In this document: in pieces, positions 34,956-43,167 of the stretch
Layout: every line of letters starts with the position of its first letter
How positions within the stretch are numbered: the stretch's first letter is position 1
Assembly (NCBI GenBank): GCA_009911305.1
Contig: QXXC01000017.1
Location: 17,842 to 81,841 of the forward strand
DNA length: 64,000 nucleotides
Direction of reading: 5' to 3'
From: Clostridiaceae bacterium
GTDB taxonomy: Bacteria; Bacillota; Clostridia; Lachnospirales; Lachnospiraceae
Program-made: the position numbers and the translations under genes
Notes under the pieces: model-generated
What the model was told of the DNA's origin: nothing
Database searches by the model: none
The model's input: only the letters and a program-made list of their open reading frames with translations

Positions 34956-36011
34956 ATGTATGAGAAAGTGAAATTCGGCGAGCTGCCGAACGGGCAGGAG
35001 GTCTGCCAGTACACGCTGATTAACAGGAATGGCTTATCCGCTTCCTTTCTGGATCTGGGCGGTATCTGGGTGAGCATGATGGCGCCGGACAAAAAGGGAG
35101 AGATGGCGGATGTGGTGCTTGGCTATGACACGGTGGAGGCGTATCTGGAAAATGGCGGCCATCTGGGCGAGATCGTGGGCAGAAATGCCAACCGTATCAA
35201 AAAGGCGCAGTTTTGCCTGAACGGGACGCTTTATAAGCTGGCGGCGAACGACGGGCAGAACAACCTCCACAGCGGAACGGACTATTACAGGAACCGCGTC
35301 TGGGAGGCGGAGCTTCGGGAGACGGAGGGGGTGAGCGAGCTCTGCCTGTCCTTACAGAGCCCGCACGGCGATCAGGGGTATCCGGGCAATGCGAGAATCA
35401 GCGTAAGCTACACCCTGACGGATGAGAATGAGCTGAAAATCCAGTATTACATGATCTGCGATCAGGACACCGTGGCGAACCTGACCAACCATGCATATTT
35501 CAATATGGCCGGACATCAGAGCGGCAGCGCCATGGGCCAGGAGGTCTGGATCGACGCGGATGCCGTGACGGCAGCGGATGCGGAATCGATCCCGACCGGG
35601 GAGATCAGGCCTGTGAAGGGGACGCCCATGGATTTCACACAGATGAAACCGATCGGGCGCGATATCGATGCGGACTATGATCAGCTCCGCTACGGCGGCG
35701 GCTATGATCACAACTGGGTACTGAACCATGAGCCCGGGACGCTTGCCCTTTGCGCCAGAGCCTGCGATACGAAGAGCGGCCGGGCGATGGAGGTTTATAC
35801 GGATCTCCCGGGCGTGCAGTTCTATACCGGAAATTTCCTGGAGTCCAAGCTTCCCGGCAAGGGCGGGATCCTGTATCACAGGCGGGAGGGCTATTGCTTT
35901 GAGACGCAGTACCATCCGGATTCCGTCAACCGTCCGGAGTTCCCCTCCCCGTTCCTGAAGGAAGGAAACGAATACAGGACAACGACGGTTTATAAATTCA
36001 TAACCGTTTAA
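34956..36011 (+). CDS. galM: Aldose 1-epimerase (galactose mutarotase)
   Basis: The enzyme interconverts alpha and beta anomers of aldoses, chiefly galactose and glucose. The 351-residue protein has the mutarotase motifs GRNANRI, NLHSGTDYYRNRVWE, VANLTNHAYFNM with the catalytic-type histidine, YDHNWVL and VQFYTGNFL, in the right order. AAGGAG precedes the ATG at 34956. It stands alone between asd and a transporter gene, with no sugar catabolic operon around it. Confidence 0.93.
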   Translation: MYEKVKFGELPNGQEVCQYTLINRNGLSASFLDLGGIWVSMMAPDKKGEMADVVLGYDTVEAYLENGGHLGEIVGRNANRIKKAQFCLNGTLYKLAANDGQNNLHSGTDYYRNRVWEAELRETEGVSELCLSLQSPHGDQGYPGNARISVSYTLTDENELKIQYYMICDQDTVANLTNHAYFNMAGHQSGSAMGQEVWIDADAVTAADAESIPTGEIRPVKGTPMDFTQMKPIGRDIDADYDQLRYGGGYDHNWVLNHEPGTLALCARACDTKSGRAMEVYTDLPGVQFYTGNFLESKLPGKGGILYHRREGYCFETQYHPDSVNRPEFPSPFLKEGNEYRTTTVYKFITV

Positions 36012-36033
36012 GCTGCAAAGACGATGGTATAGC

Positions 36034-37026
36034 ATGAGACAAAACGGCATGATGAAGCAAAATGACATAACAAAACAGCGCGCGATCGCAGGGCGGGGGA
36101 GTCAGGCAGGGCAAAGCGGCCTTATGGAAAAGAGCGGCCTTGTCAGGCTTCTGGCCTCCGCCAGCCTTCTGGCCGTGACGATCATATGGGGCAGCGCCTT
36201 TGTGGTGATGAAACATTCCATTGACGTCATCAGCCCCTCGTATCTGCTGGCCTACCGGTTTACCGTGGCGGCGCTGGGGATGACAGTTTTATTCTGGAGC
36301 TCGATCAAAACCATGAGCAGACGGGAATTTCAATGCGGGCTTGTGGTGGGGGCGCTCCTGTTTATCAGCTATTATTTCCAGACATACGGGCTCAAGTATA
36401 CGACAGCCAGCAAGAATGCGTTTATTACCACCCTGTATGTGATCCTGGTTCCCTTCCTGCAGTGGCTCTTTCACCGGATCCGTCCGGCGGGACGCAACCT
36501 GGCTGCGGCTGTGATTGCGGTGATCGGCCTGGCGCTCCTGTCGCTGAAGGGCGACTTATCCGTGAATTTCGGCGATTTCCTGACCCTGATCTGCGGCGTC
36601 TGCTTTGCAGTACATATCATTTATCTGGAAAAATATACGGAAGAGGTGAGTCCGATCAAGCTCACGGTGATGCAGATGGGGACAGCGGCGGCGCTGTCAT
36701 GGCTCACAGCCCTGGCCACGGAGGGAAGCTGCGATTTAAGCGTATTCGCGCAGCCCGGCGTGCCGGGCGCTGTGCTCTATCTGGGACTGGCGAGCAGCAT
36801 GCTGGGCTTTCTCTTACAGACCGTGGGGCAGAAATATCTGGACGCGGCGACGGCGTCGATCCTGCTCTCCTTTGAATCCGTGTTCGGCCTGATCTTTTCG
36901 GTCCTGTTTTTAAAGGAGCCTGTGACACTTAAAATGCTGGCCGGCTGCGCCCTCATGTTCTCTGCAGCCATCCTGGCGGAATATACGCCGGGAAAAAGGC
37001 AGGAAGGCAATGCTCCGGCTGCATGA
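36034..37026 (+). CDS. EamA/DMT-superfamily transporter
   Basis: This 330-residue membrane protein has ten predicted helices in two EamA repeats (IIWGSAFVVMKHSIDVISP at the first, GDFLTLICGVCFAVHIIYLE at the second, LLSFESVFGLIFSVLFLKE at the end), the drug/metabolite transporter pattern. Members export amino acids or metabolites; the substrate cannot be read from sequence. The ATG at 36034 lacks a strong ribosome binding site, and the first 30 residues are polar; an ATG at 36124 (MEKSGLVRLL) is an alternative start. Confidence 0.88.
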   Translation: MRQNGMMKQNDITKQRAIAGRGSQAGQSGLMEKSGLVRLLASASLLAVTIIWGSAFVVMKHSIDVISPSYLLAYRFTVAALGMTVLFWSSIKTMSRREFQCGLVVGALLFISYYFQTYGLKYTTASKNAFITTLYVILVPFLQWLFHRIRPAGRNLAAAVIAVIGLALLSLKGDLSVNFGDFLTLICGVCFAVHIIYLEKYTEEVSPIKLTVMQMGTAAALSWLTALATEGSCDLSVFAQPGVPGAVLYLGLASSMLGFLLQTVGQKYLDAATASILLSFESVFGLIFSVLFLKEPVTLKMLAGCALMFSAAILAEYTPGKRQEGNAPAA

Positions 37027-37090
37027 AACACCGGGCGTCACGCGCCGCGCCGGCCGGCCGCCAAAGCGGCTGTAAAACACGGAGAATGAA

Positions 37091-39214
37091 ATGGCAAAAT
37101 CATTATATATCGCAGAAAAACCAAGCGTGGCCCGCGAGTTCGCCTCAGCGCTTAAGGTGTCGGGCCGTTCGGGGGACGGGTACATCGAGTCCGCGGATGC
37201 GGTTGTGACATGGTGCGTGGGACATTTGATCACCATGAGCTATCCCGAGGCCTATGACATAAAATATAAGAGGTGGAGCCTTGGGACGCTGCCCTTTCTG
37301 CCCAGGGAATACAAATATCAGGTCATTGAGGGTGTGCAGAAGCAGTTCCAGATCGTGAGCCGCCTTTTAAACCGCGAAGATGTGGATACCATCTATGTGT
37401 GCACCGACTCGGGGCGCGAGGGCGAATACATCTACCGTCTGGTGGCTCAGATGGCCGGGGTGAAGGGAAAGCAGCAGAAGCGCGTCTGGATCGATTCCCA
37501 GACAGAGGAGGAGATCCTGCGGGGCATACGCGAGGCAAAGGATCTGGCAGAATATGACAACCTCGCCTCCTCTGCCTATCTGCGGGCCAGGGAGGACTAC
37601 CTCATGGGAATCAATTTCTCCAGGGCCCTGACCTTAAAATACGGGCCGTCTGTGTCCGGCTTTATGAAGAGCGGCCGCACCGTGATCTCCGTGGGCCGTG
37701 TGATGACCTGCGTGCTGGGCATGGTGGTGCAGCGGGAGCGGGAGATCCGCAGCTTTGTAAAAACCCCGTTTTACCGTGTGATTGGTACGTTTGGGGAGGA
37801 AGGGGCGCTCCTGGACGCGGAATGGCGCGCGGTTCCCGGCTCGCGTTTTCACGGCCATCCCTGCCTCTACAAGGACAACGGCTTCAAGGAGAAAAAGGAT
37901 GCAGAAGCGCTGATTGCGTCCCTCACAGAGCCGGCCGGCGTCGCCGTGTCCGTGGAAAAGAAAAAAGAGACAAAAAACGCGCCGCTTCTCTACAATCTGG
38001 CAGAGCTGCAGAACGACTGTTCCAAAATGTTCAAAATCAGCCCGGATCAGACGCTGAAGGCCGTGCAGGAGCTGTATGAAAAGAAGCTGGTGACGTATCC
38101 GCGAACCGATGCGAGAGTGCTCTCCACCGCTGTGGCAAAGGAGATCAAAAAGAATGTAAGCGGCCTGCTCGCCTATTCCCCGACGGCTGCGTATGCAAAG
38201 GAGGCCCTGGAGTCCGGCGCATGGAAGAGCATTGCAAAAACGAGATACGTAAATGATAAGCAGATCACCGATCATTACGCTATCATCCCCACCGGGCAGG
38301 GCCTGGGAGCCCTAAAGGGTGTCTCCGGCTTAAACGCCGCCATCTACCAGGTCATTGTGCGCCGTTTCTTAAGCATCTTTTACCCGCCGGCCATTTACCG
38401 CAAATATACGGTCGAGATCGTGACAGGAGGAGAGCATTTCTTTGCCGGCTTAAAAGTCCTGAAAGAGTCCGGCTATTTAAAGGCAGCCGCGCCTGCAGGG
38501 CGCACAGCGCAGGAAACGCGGGGAGAGGCGGCAGGCGCGCAGCGCCAAAATGACGCCGGGGCAGAGGGAGGAACGCAGAGCCGGGACAGCGCCGGCGCGC
38601 AGGCCGCCGTTGATCCGGGCAATGTAAGGCCGGAGCTGGTAGCGTTTCTGGAAGGCCTGAAAAAGGGCGCTGTACTGCCTCTCGCGGGGATGGCCGTCAA
38701 GGAGGGGGAGACATCCCCGCCCAAGCGGTATACATCAGGTTCCATGATCCTTGCCATGGAGAATGCCGGGCAGCTCATCGAGGATGAAGAGCTGCGTGCC
38801 CAGATCAAGGGGAGCGGCATCGGAACCAGCGCGACCCGCGCGGAAATATTGAAAAAGCTGGTCAATATTCAATATATGGCCTTAAACGGAAAGACCCAGG
38901 CCATCACCCCGACGTTCCTGGGAGAGCTGATCTATGAGGTGGTCCTCTGTTCCATGAAACAGCTCTTAAACCCCGAGCTGACCGCAAGCTGGGAAAAAGG
39001 CCTGACGTATGTGGCAGAAGGAAGCATTACCTCAGACGAATATATGCAGAAGCTGGAGCGCTTCGTCGCAGGACGGACGTACAACGCCATCCACAACGCC
39101 GGCCAGGCCAGCCTGCTGCCGGCCTTTCGCGAGGTGGCAGCCAATTATCAGGGCGGGAAAAAGGAAAAGAGCGGGGCAAAGCAACTGAAAGGAGATGTGA
39201 AGCATTATGAATAA
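37091..39214 (+). CDS. topB: DNA topoisomerase III (type IA)
   Basis: This 707-residue enzyme relaxes or decatenates DNA by cutting one strand. It has the N-terminal Toprim domain (SLYIAEKPSVAREFA, CTDSGREGEYIYRL), the catalytic Tyr336 in VTYPRTDARVL, TDHYAIIPTG, and late GSMILAMENAG and IGTSATRAEIL motifs. A Gly/Ala/Gln-rich insert of about 45 residues (near 470-515) interrupts the later core. The length suits plasmid- or housekeeping-type TopB. It overlaps the next gene by 8 bases, implying a two-gene operon. Confidence 0.94.
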   Translation: MAKSLYIAEKPSVAREFASALKVSGRSGDGYIESADAVVTWCVGHLITMSYPEAYDIKYKRWSLGTLPFLPREYKYQVIEGVQKQFQIVSRLLNREDVDTIYVCTDSGREGEYIYRLVAQMAGVKGKQQKRVWIDSQTEEEILRGIREAKDLAEYDNLASSAYLRAREDYLMGINFSRALTLKYGPSVSGFMKSGRTVISVGRVMTCVLGMVVQREREIRSFVKTPFYRVIGTFGEEGALLDAEWRAVPGSRFHGHPCLYKDNGFKEKKDAEALIASLTEPAGVAVSVEKKKETKNAPLLYNLAELQNDCSKMFKISPDQTLKAVQELYEKKLVTYPRTDARVLSTAVAKEIKKNVSGLLAYSPTAAYAKEALESGAWKSIAKTRYVNDKQITDHYAIIPTGQGLGALKGVSGLNAAIYQVIVRRFLSIFYPPAIYRKYTVEIVTGGEHFFAGLKVLKESGYLKAAAPAGRTAQETRGEAAGAQRQNDAGAEGGTQSRDSAGAQAAVDPGNVRPELVAFLEGLKKGAVLPLAGMAVKEGETSPPKRYTSGSMILAMENAGQLIEDEELRAQIKGSGIGTSATRAEILKKLVNIQYMALNGKTQAITPTFLGELIYEVVLCSMKQLLNPELTASWEKGLTYVAEGSITSDEYMQKLERFVAGRTYNAIHNAGQASLLPAFREVAANYQGGKKEKSGAKQLKGDVKHYE

Positions 39215-39887
39215 AGAGCAGACAAAAATCACAGAACTCTACGATCTGACGCATACGCTGGCGGCAGATTACCTGTCGCAGTTTACGTATCCGTGGGAAG
39301 CGCTGCAGGGGATCAGCGATTTTATCATTGAGCTGGGAAACAGCCTCGATGAAAACGAGTATGAAAAAAGAGGGGAAAACATCTGGATCCACAAGACGGC
39401 CAACGTATTTCCAACCGCCTTTTTGAACGGTCCGCTTATCGTGGGAAAGAATGCGGAAATCCGTCACTGTGCCTTTGTCCGGGGCAGCGCGCTCGTCGGC
39501 GCGGGCGCGGTTGTGGGCAATTCCACAGAGCTGAAAAACGTGATCCTGTTCGATAAGGTGCAGGTTCCGCATTACAACTATGTCGGCGACTCCATCTTAG
39601 GCTACAAGGCCCATATGGGCGCCGGATCCATTACCTCCAACGTAAAATCCGATAAGCTCCTGGTCCATATCCACGCAGAGGACGGAGAGATCGAGACAGG
39701 CAGGAAGAAGGCGGGCGCATTCATCGGAGACGAGGTGGAGATCGGCTGCGGTTCCGTTTTAAATCCCGGAACCGTGATCGGCAGGCATACCAACGTGTAC
39801 CCCCTGTCAGGCGTCAGGGGCTGCATCGACGCAGATTCCATCTATAAGAGACAGGGAGAGGTTGCCTTGAAGCGGGAGAGGGAGTAG
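39207..39887 (+). CDS. Left-handed beta-helix protein related to nucleotide-sugar pyrophosphorylase C-termini
   Basis: The 226-residue protein has a helical N-terminal part and then hexapeptide repeats forming a left-handed beta-helix (GPLIVGKNAEIRHCAFVRG, ALVGAGAVVGNSTELKNVIL, YVGDSILGYKAHMGAGSI, VLNPGTVIGRHTNVYP). The pattern matches the C-terminal half of GlmU-like enzymes without a pyrophosphorylase domain. Such stand-alone proteins are usually annotated as putative acyltransferases or nucleotidyltransferases; I see no basis for a definite reaction. It starts within the last codons of topB and has AAAGGAG upstream. Confidence 0.75.
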   Translation: MNKEQTKITELYDLTHTLAADYLSQFTYPWEALQGISDFIIELGNSLDENEYEKRGENIWIHKTANVFPTAFLNGPLIVGKNAEIRHCAFVRGSALVGAGAVVGNSTELKNVILFDKVQVPHYNYVGDSILGYKAHMGAGSITSNVKSDKLLVHIHAEDGEIETGRKKAGAFIGDEVEIGCGSVLNPGTVIGRHTNVYPLSGVRGCIDADSIYKRQGEVALKRERE

Positions 39888-39986
39888 ACGGTTGCGCGGA
39901 AGGCGGCCCGGGAAGCGGGAAAATATGTAACTGGGAAAATATTCAACTGGAAAGATATGATTCTGTACCGGAGTTTTTAAAAGAAT

Positions 39987-40020
39987 GAGGGCTGTCTGCA
40001 GCATGCCGCAGACAGCCCTC
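39987..40020. terminator. Perfect hairpin between convergent genes
   Basis: GAGGGCTGTCTGC pairs perfectly with GCAGACAGCCCTC over 13 bases with an 8-base loop. There is only a modest T-rich tail on the minus strand and none on the plus, so it may be a weak terminator for either gene. Confidence 0.5.
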
Positions 40021-40110
40021 AGCCTCTCTCAAATTCCTCTCCAAATAAATATACCAAATATGTAGCACAAGCCTTTCAATGATGTAAAAGTTACAAGAAC
40101 TGCTGATGGT

Positions 40111-41013
40111 TTAAAATGCCCTTAACGGGACAGGAGGGGCCGCATCCTTTTTCAGGTTCGCGATTTCCTGTTCGAGCTTGTCAATCCTCAGCCTTAAGCT
40201 GGAAAGCTGCACCTCCCAGATGAGGGTTTTGTCATTTACCTTGATTGCCTGGTTGAGTTTGTCGATCAGGTTCCCATGATTCTCCGCCAGAAGCTGGATG
40301 TTATGGTTTGTCTCATTCTCAATGGTCATCTCAAGGTTTGCAGCACGCAGGTTTAATTGTTCAATCTCTTCACGTAATTGTTCGGTTGTCAGCTTTAACT
40401 GTCCAACTTTTTGGTCTAAGCTGTCGACTTTGAGCTCCAACTGATCAAATTTTTGCTCCAGGTTATCGACTTTGAGCTCTAACTGATCAAATTTTTGCTC
40501 CAGGTTATCGACTTTGAGCTCTAACTGATCAAATTTTTGCTCCAGGTTATCGACTTTGAGCTCTAGCTGATCAAATTTTTGCTCCAGGTTATCGACTTTG
40601 AGCTCTAGCTGATCAAATTTTTGCTCCAGGTTATCGACTTTGAGCTCTAGCTGATCAAATTTTTGCTCCAGGTTATCGACTTTGAGCTCTAACTGATCAA
40701 ATTTTTGCTCCAGGTCATCGACTTTGAGCTCTAGCTGATCAGCTTTTTGCTCAATATTATCGACTTTTGACTCAATATTATCGACTTTTTGCCCTAACAG
40801 ATCGACCTTTTGATTTAGTTGCGTTACATCTCCTCTGAGCTGCAGCAACTGTTCACCAGACTGACGGTTTTCCGTCTTTAACTGCCGGACATTCTCCTTT
40901 AACTGCCCTATGTCTTCGTGAACGGGCTGCAGCGCCGCCTTTAGCTTTTGATCCAGCATTTGCTCCATCATGCTGGATATGGCAAGCAGCAGTTCGTTAT
41001 CATTGTTGCTCAA
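40111..41013 (-). CDS. Coiled-coil protein with 14-residue repeats
   Basis: The 300-residue protein is almost entirely helical. The centre contains seven copies of a 14-residue unit of the type VDNLEQKFDQLELK (two heptads), flanked by more degenerate heptads, and the C-terminal part is another coiled coil with IDKLEQEIANLKKD. There is no signal peptide or membrane segment. The gene has its own promoter (41046-41074), and the predicted transcript start lies downstream of the ATG at 41055. I therefore place the start at TTG 41013, which has AGGAGG 11 bases upstream. I recognise no family function; a structural or DNA-associated role is possible. Confidence 0.75.
   Translation of the reverse strand: MSNNDNELLLAISSMMEQMLDQKLKAALQPVHEDIGQLKENVRQLKTENRQSGEQLLQLRGDVTQLNQKVDLLGQKVDNIESKVDNIEQKADQLELKVDDLEQKFDQLELKVDNLEQKFDQLELKVDNLEQKFDQLELKVDNLEQKFDQLELKVDNLEQKFDQLELKVDNLEQKFDQLELKVDNLEQKFDQLELKVDSLDQKVGQLKLTTEQLREEIEQLNLRAANLEMTIENETNHNIQLLAENHGNLIDKLNQAIKVNDKTLIWEVQLSSLRLRIDKLEQEIANLKKDAAPPVPLRAF
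40429..40740 (-). repeat. 42-bp tandem repeat within the coiled-coil gene
   Basis: Seven almost identical 42-base units (the segment ATCAAATTTTTGCTCCAGG recurs every 42 bases from 40444 to 40696), differing mainly at one synonymous-looking A/G position. Such identity at the DNA level suggests recent unit duplication; each change would preserve frame and heptad phase. Confidence 0.95.
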
Positions 41014-41045
41014 TGTTTGGTATACCTCCTTTATTTGATACGTGT

Positions 41046-41074
41046 ATTGTAACATAATAAATATGTAAAGTCAC
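41046..41074 (-). promoter_or_regulatory. Promoter of the coiled-coil gene
   Basis: Read on the minus strand: GTGACT, a 17-base spacer and TACAAT. It fixes the translation start at 41013 rather than 41055. Confidence 0.6.
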
Positions 41075-41149
41075 GGAATTTTTGAGAGAAACCGGATATT
41101 TTCCTGTGGCAGCGGGTAGCGGTTCATGCTTTACATGCGCTGCCGGGAG

Positions 41150-41770
41150 TTATTTATAATGCTTATTGGACCGGCTGACGACATCTACTCGTCCTGTTTT
41201 TTTCAGCCAGGAAGAGATTTCGTTGGCATCGGACGGACTGATCTTGGAGCCGAGTTTTACCTCTTTGATCTGAATATCGCGCTCCACTTCGACATAAAGC
41301 CTTGGAATCTGGAAAATCTGCTCTTCAATTTTGGGCGTATAGGAGCTTCGGATCATGCGCACCTCATCCTCGTAGCTGTATTCGTCACTTTTAAACAGGA
41401 AACGGATTTCATTCAGGCAGTCCGCTACAAAGCTCCGGACGGTTTTGGCCGCCTTATCCCATTGAATATTTTTGTGTATATATTTTTGGCCGGTCTCGGA
41501 CAGACAGCAGTCCATTTCGTCCAGAAAGCGCCATATGCCTTTCATATGCTCTAAAATTTCTCCGATCCCGGATGGAAGCGTTTCGCTGCTGCCGGCCGTC
41601 TCCTTCATCTTCCAGAGGTCTGTATTTACATACTGGATCCGGTACAGCGGATAGTCGTTATCAGAGTAATCGGAAACCTCGGTCAGGGTTCCGCCGCCTT
41701 TTCGGACGTCAAAAAAATCATCCCCGAATATGACAGAACAGCAGGGGAGCGGCAGCGCATGATCCGAAGA
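41150..41770 (-). pseudogene. 5'-truncated DUF2971-like gene
   Basis: On the minus strand the frame stays open from 41770 down to the stop at 41150, but there is no proper start at its head (a stop codon lies at 41771-41773). The first codons already read as mid-protein sequence (VIFGDDFFDVRKGGG, then YPLYRIQYVN). An internal ATG at 41608 would give 152 residues. The C-terminal part (FLFKSDEYSYEDEVRMIR, then IPRLYVEVERDI, IKEVKLGSKI) looks like the end of DUF2971-type proteins, which are normally longer. I read it as a remnant whose 5' part was replaced by the polysaccharide locus promoter region. Confidence 0.6.
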
Positions 41771-41818
41771 TTAAGAAAGTCTTTCACATTTATTCCCAGA
41801 AGATTTCGCCCCGATGAG

Positions 41819-41847
41819 TTGACGGGTGTATAAAATGATGTTATAAT
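41819..41847 (+). promoter_or_regulatory. Strong promoter of the loaP/polysaccharide operon
   Basis: TTGACG (41819-41824), a 17-base spacer and a perfect TATAAT (41842-41847). The leader to loaP is about 310 bases and contains a terminator and hairpins but no gene. Confidence 0.85.
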
Positions 41848-42066
41848 CAAAAACGTTCATTGAGAAACAGATAAAATAAACGGACAGTTTCAAAGAAAAG
41901 AGCTGTTCCCACACAATATTATAAGTGGATGAGATGAAGCATTGGCACATGGAGTCGCGCTTATATGGTCATATCGGAACCATATTTCACAGAAAGAGAT
42001 TTTTTTAACCTGTTTTCTGTGAGATGGCGAAGCTTACCAAAAAACGGGTAGGCCGGACTCCGGTAT

Positions 42067-42097
42067 GGCTGCTGTGTGGGAGCAGCTTTTTTTGTTT
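42067..42097 (+). terminator. Early terminator in the loaP leader
   Basis: GCTGCT pairs with AGCAGC across a 7-base loop (GTGTGGG), with seven T, one G and five more T after it. It lies upstream of loaP, so it would limit operon expression unless polymerase is modified. Confidence 0.75.
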
Positions 42098-42099
42098 TT

Positions 42100-42133
42100 C
42101 CAGCGATCCGGGCCGGGAGGCGCGGATCGCTGG
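42100..42133 (+). promoter_or_regulatory. RNA hairpin just before loaP, candidate LoaP-responsive element
   Basis: CCAGCGATCC pairs perfectly with GGATCGCTGG across a 14-base GC-rich loop (42110-42123). No T run follows. LoaP proteins are known to need an RNA hairpin in the leader of their target operon; this is the best candidate, but the match to the known hairpin is not tested. Confidence 0.5.
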
Positions 42134-42166
42134 AAAATGGCTGCAGCAGGCAGGAGGCGGGACTTC

Positions 42167-42712
42167 ATGTGGTATGTCATACAGGTATCAGGCGGGCAGG
42201 AGGAAGGGACGGCGCGTCTGATGCAGAGAAGGATTTCACGGGAGATTTTAAAGGAATGCTTTATCCCCCGAAAAGAGAGAAATAAGAAATTCAAAGGCAT
42301 ATGGCGTCAGGTGGAGGAGATTCTGTTTCCGGGCTATGTGTTTGCCGTGACGGAGGAGCCGGGGGAATTATTTCACCAGCTTAAGAGCGTGGACAGGCTG
42401 ACAAAGCTTCTGCGGGAGGAAGCATGCTTCTATCCCCTTTCCCCGGAGGAGGAGAGGATGATCCGGGGAATGGGAGACAAGCGCCATGTGACGCGGATCT
42501 CCAGGATTATAGTGAGTCCGGATGCAGGACGCGATGTCGGACGGGAGGTCATGATTCTCGACGGACCGCTGAAGAACCAGGAAGGCCGGATTGTGCGGTA
42601 TAATCTTCACAAGCGCGAGGTGACGGTGCGGATGCCGTTTATGGGGAATGAGGTGGAGCTGCGGCTGGGGATTGAGATGGTGGGGGAGAGAGGGCGGCAG
42701 GTTGAATTATAA
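42167..42712 (+). CDS. loaP: LoaP-type NusG paralogue, processive antiterminator
   Basis: LoaP is a specialised NusG relative that lets RNA polymerase read through terminators in long polysaccharide or polyketide operons in Firmicutes. The 181-residue protein begins with MWYVIQVSGGQEEGT, the NusG N-terminal fold, has LFPGYVFAVTEE, and ends with a KOW domain (GREVMILDGPLKNQEGRIVRYN). AGGAGG precedes the ATG at 42167, and the frame upstream runs through the terminator. It is the first gene of the operon, flanked by terminators on both sides (42067 and 42718), an arrangement expected for antitermination control. The NusG relation is firm; the LoaP name comes from context. Confidence 0.88.
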   Translation: MWYVIQVSGGQEEGTARLMQRRISREILKECFIPRKERNKKFKGIWRQVEEILFPGYVFAVTEEPGELFHQLKSVDRLTKLLREEACFYPLSPEEERMIRGMGDKRHVTRISRIIVSPDAGRDVGREVMILDGPLKNQEGRIVRYNLHKREVTVRMPFMGNEVELRLGIEMVGERGRQVEL

Positions 42713-42717
42713 TACGG

Positions 42718-42742
42718 GGTCTGAGGAATCAGGCTCTTTTTT
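42718..42742 (+). terminator. Terminator directly after loaP
   Basis: GTCTGA pairs with TCAGGC across a GGAA tetraloop, followed by a T-rich run. It would separate loaP from the long downstream operon and is a natural target for LoaP read-through. Confidence 0.7.
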
Positions 42743-42864
42743 AATGGGATTTTACAGGAAAGAGCATCATCGCTGTGGAAATCTCGTTTTGAGAAAGAAG
42801 AGACGGGTACAAATGGGAATCCGGCTGTAGGTAGGGAAACCCGCAATATGTGAAGGATAATGGT

Positions 42865-43032
42865 ATGAAAAAAATCAATATGCCGGACAGAGAAAATACG
42901 CAGTATGAGCGCTGTGCGCTCTGTAAAAGGCAGACAGATGTGCCAGCCGATTTGGAGATTGGCCGGCGGTGTTTCTATATAGAAGGCGCGGGCCAGCTCT
43001 GCCCGGCCTGTTACAGGGAATTGTATCAATAA
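42865..43032 (+). CDS. Small four-cysteine zinc-ribbon-like protein
   Basis: The 55-residue product has two CxxC pairs (Cys17/Cys20 and Cys46/Cys49) around RQTDVPADLEIGRRCFYIEG, with a fifth Cys at 36; this resembles a small zinc ribbon. AAGGA lies 7 bases before the ATG at 42865; a GTG at 42850 overlaps it. I recall similar small proteins beside NusG-type genes in Lachnospiraceae polysaccharide loci, so it may help regulation, but no function is established. Confidence 0.6.
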   Translation: MKKINMPDRENTQYERCALCKRQTDVPADLEIGRRCFYIEGAGQLCPACYRELYQ

Positions 43033-43167
43033 AGCTGACGGCTGTTCCTGGAGACTGTTTTGCGCAATCACTGCGCGGATCGTACAGTATTACAGTACCA
43101 TACTTTTTTGGACATCGCGCTGTTAATCATCGGGAGCGTTCCTGAATCGCGACAGGAGTGGATACAA

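Noticed and set aside
40429..40740. Regular 42-bp repeats resembling a CRISPR array
   Set aside because: Units are head to tail with no unique spacers, keep an open frame on the minus strand and encode two coiled-coil heptads.
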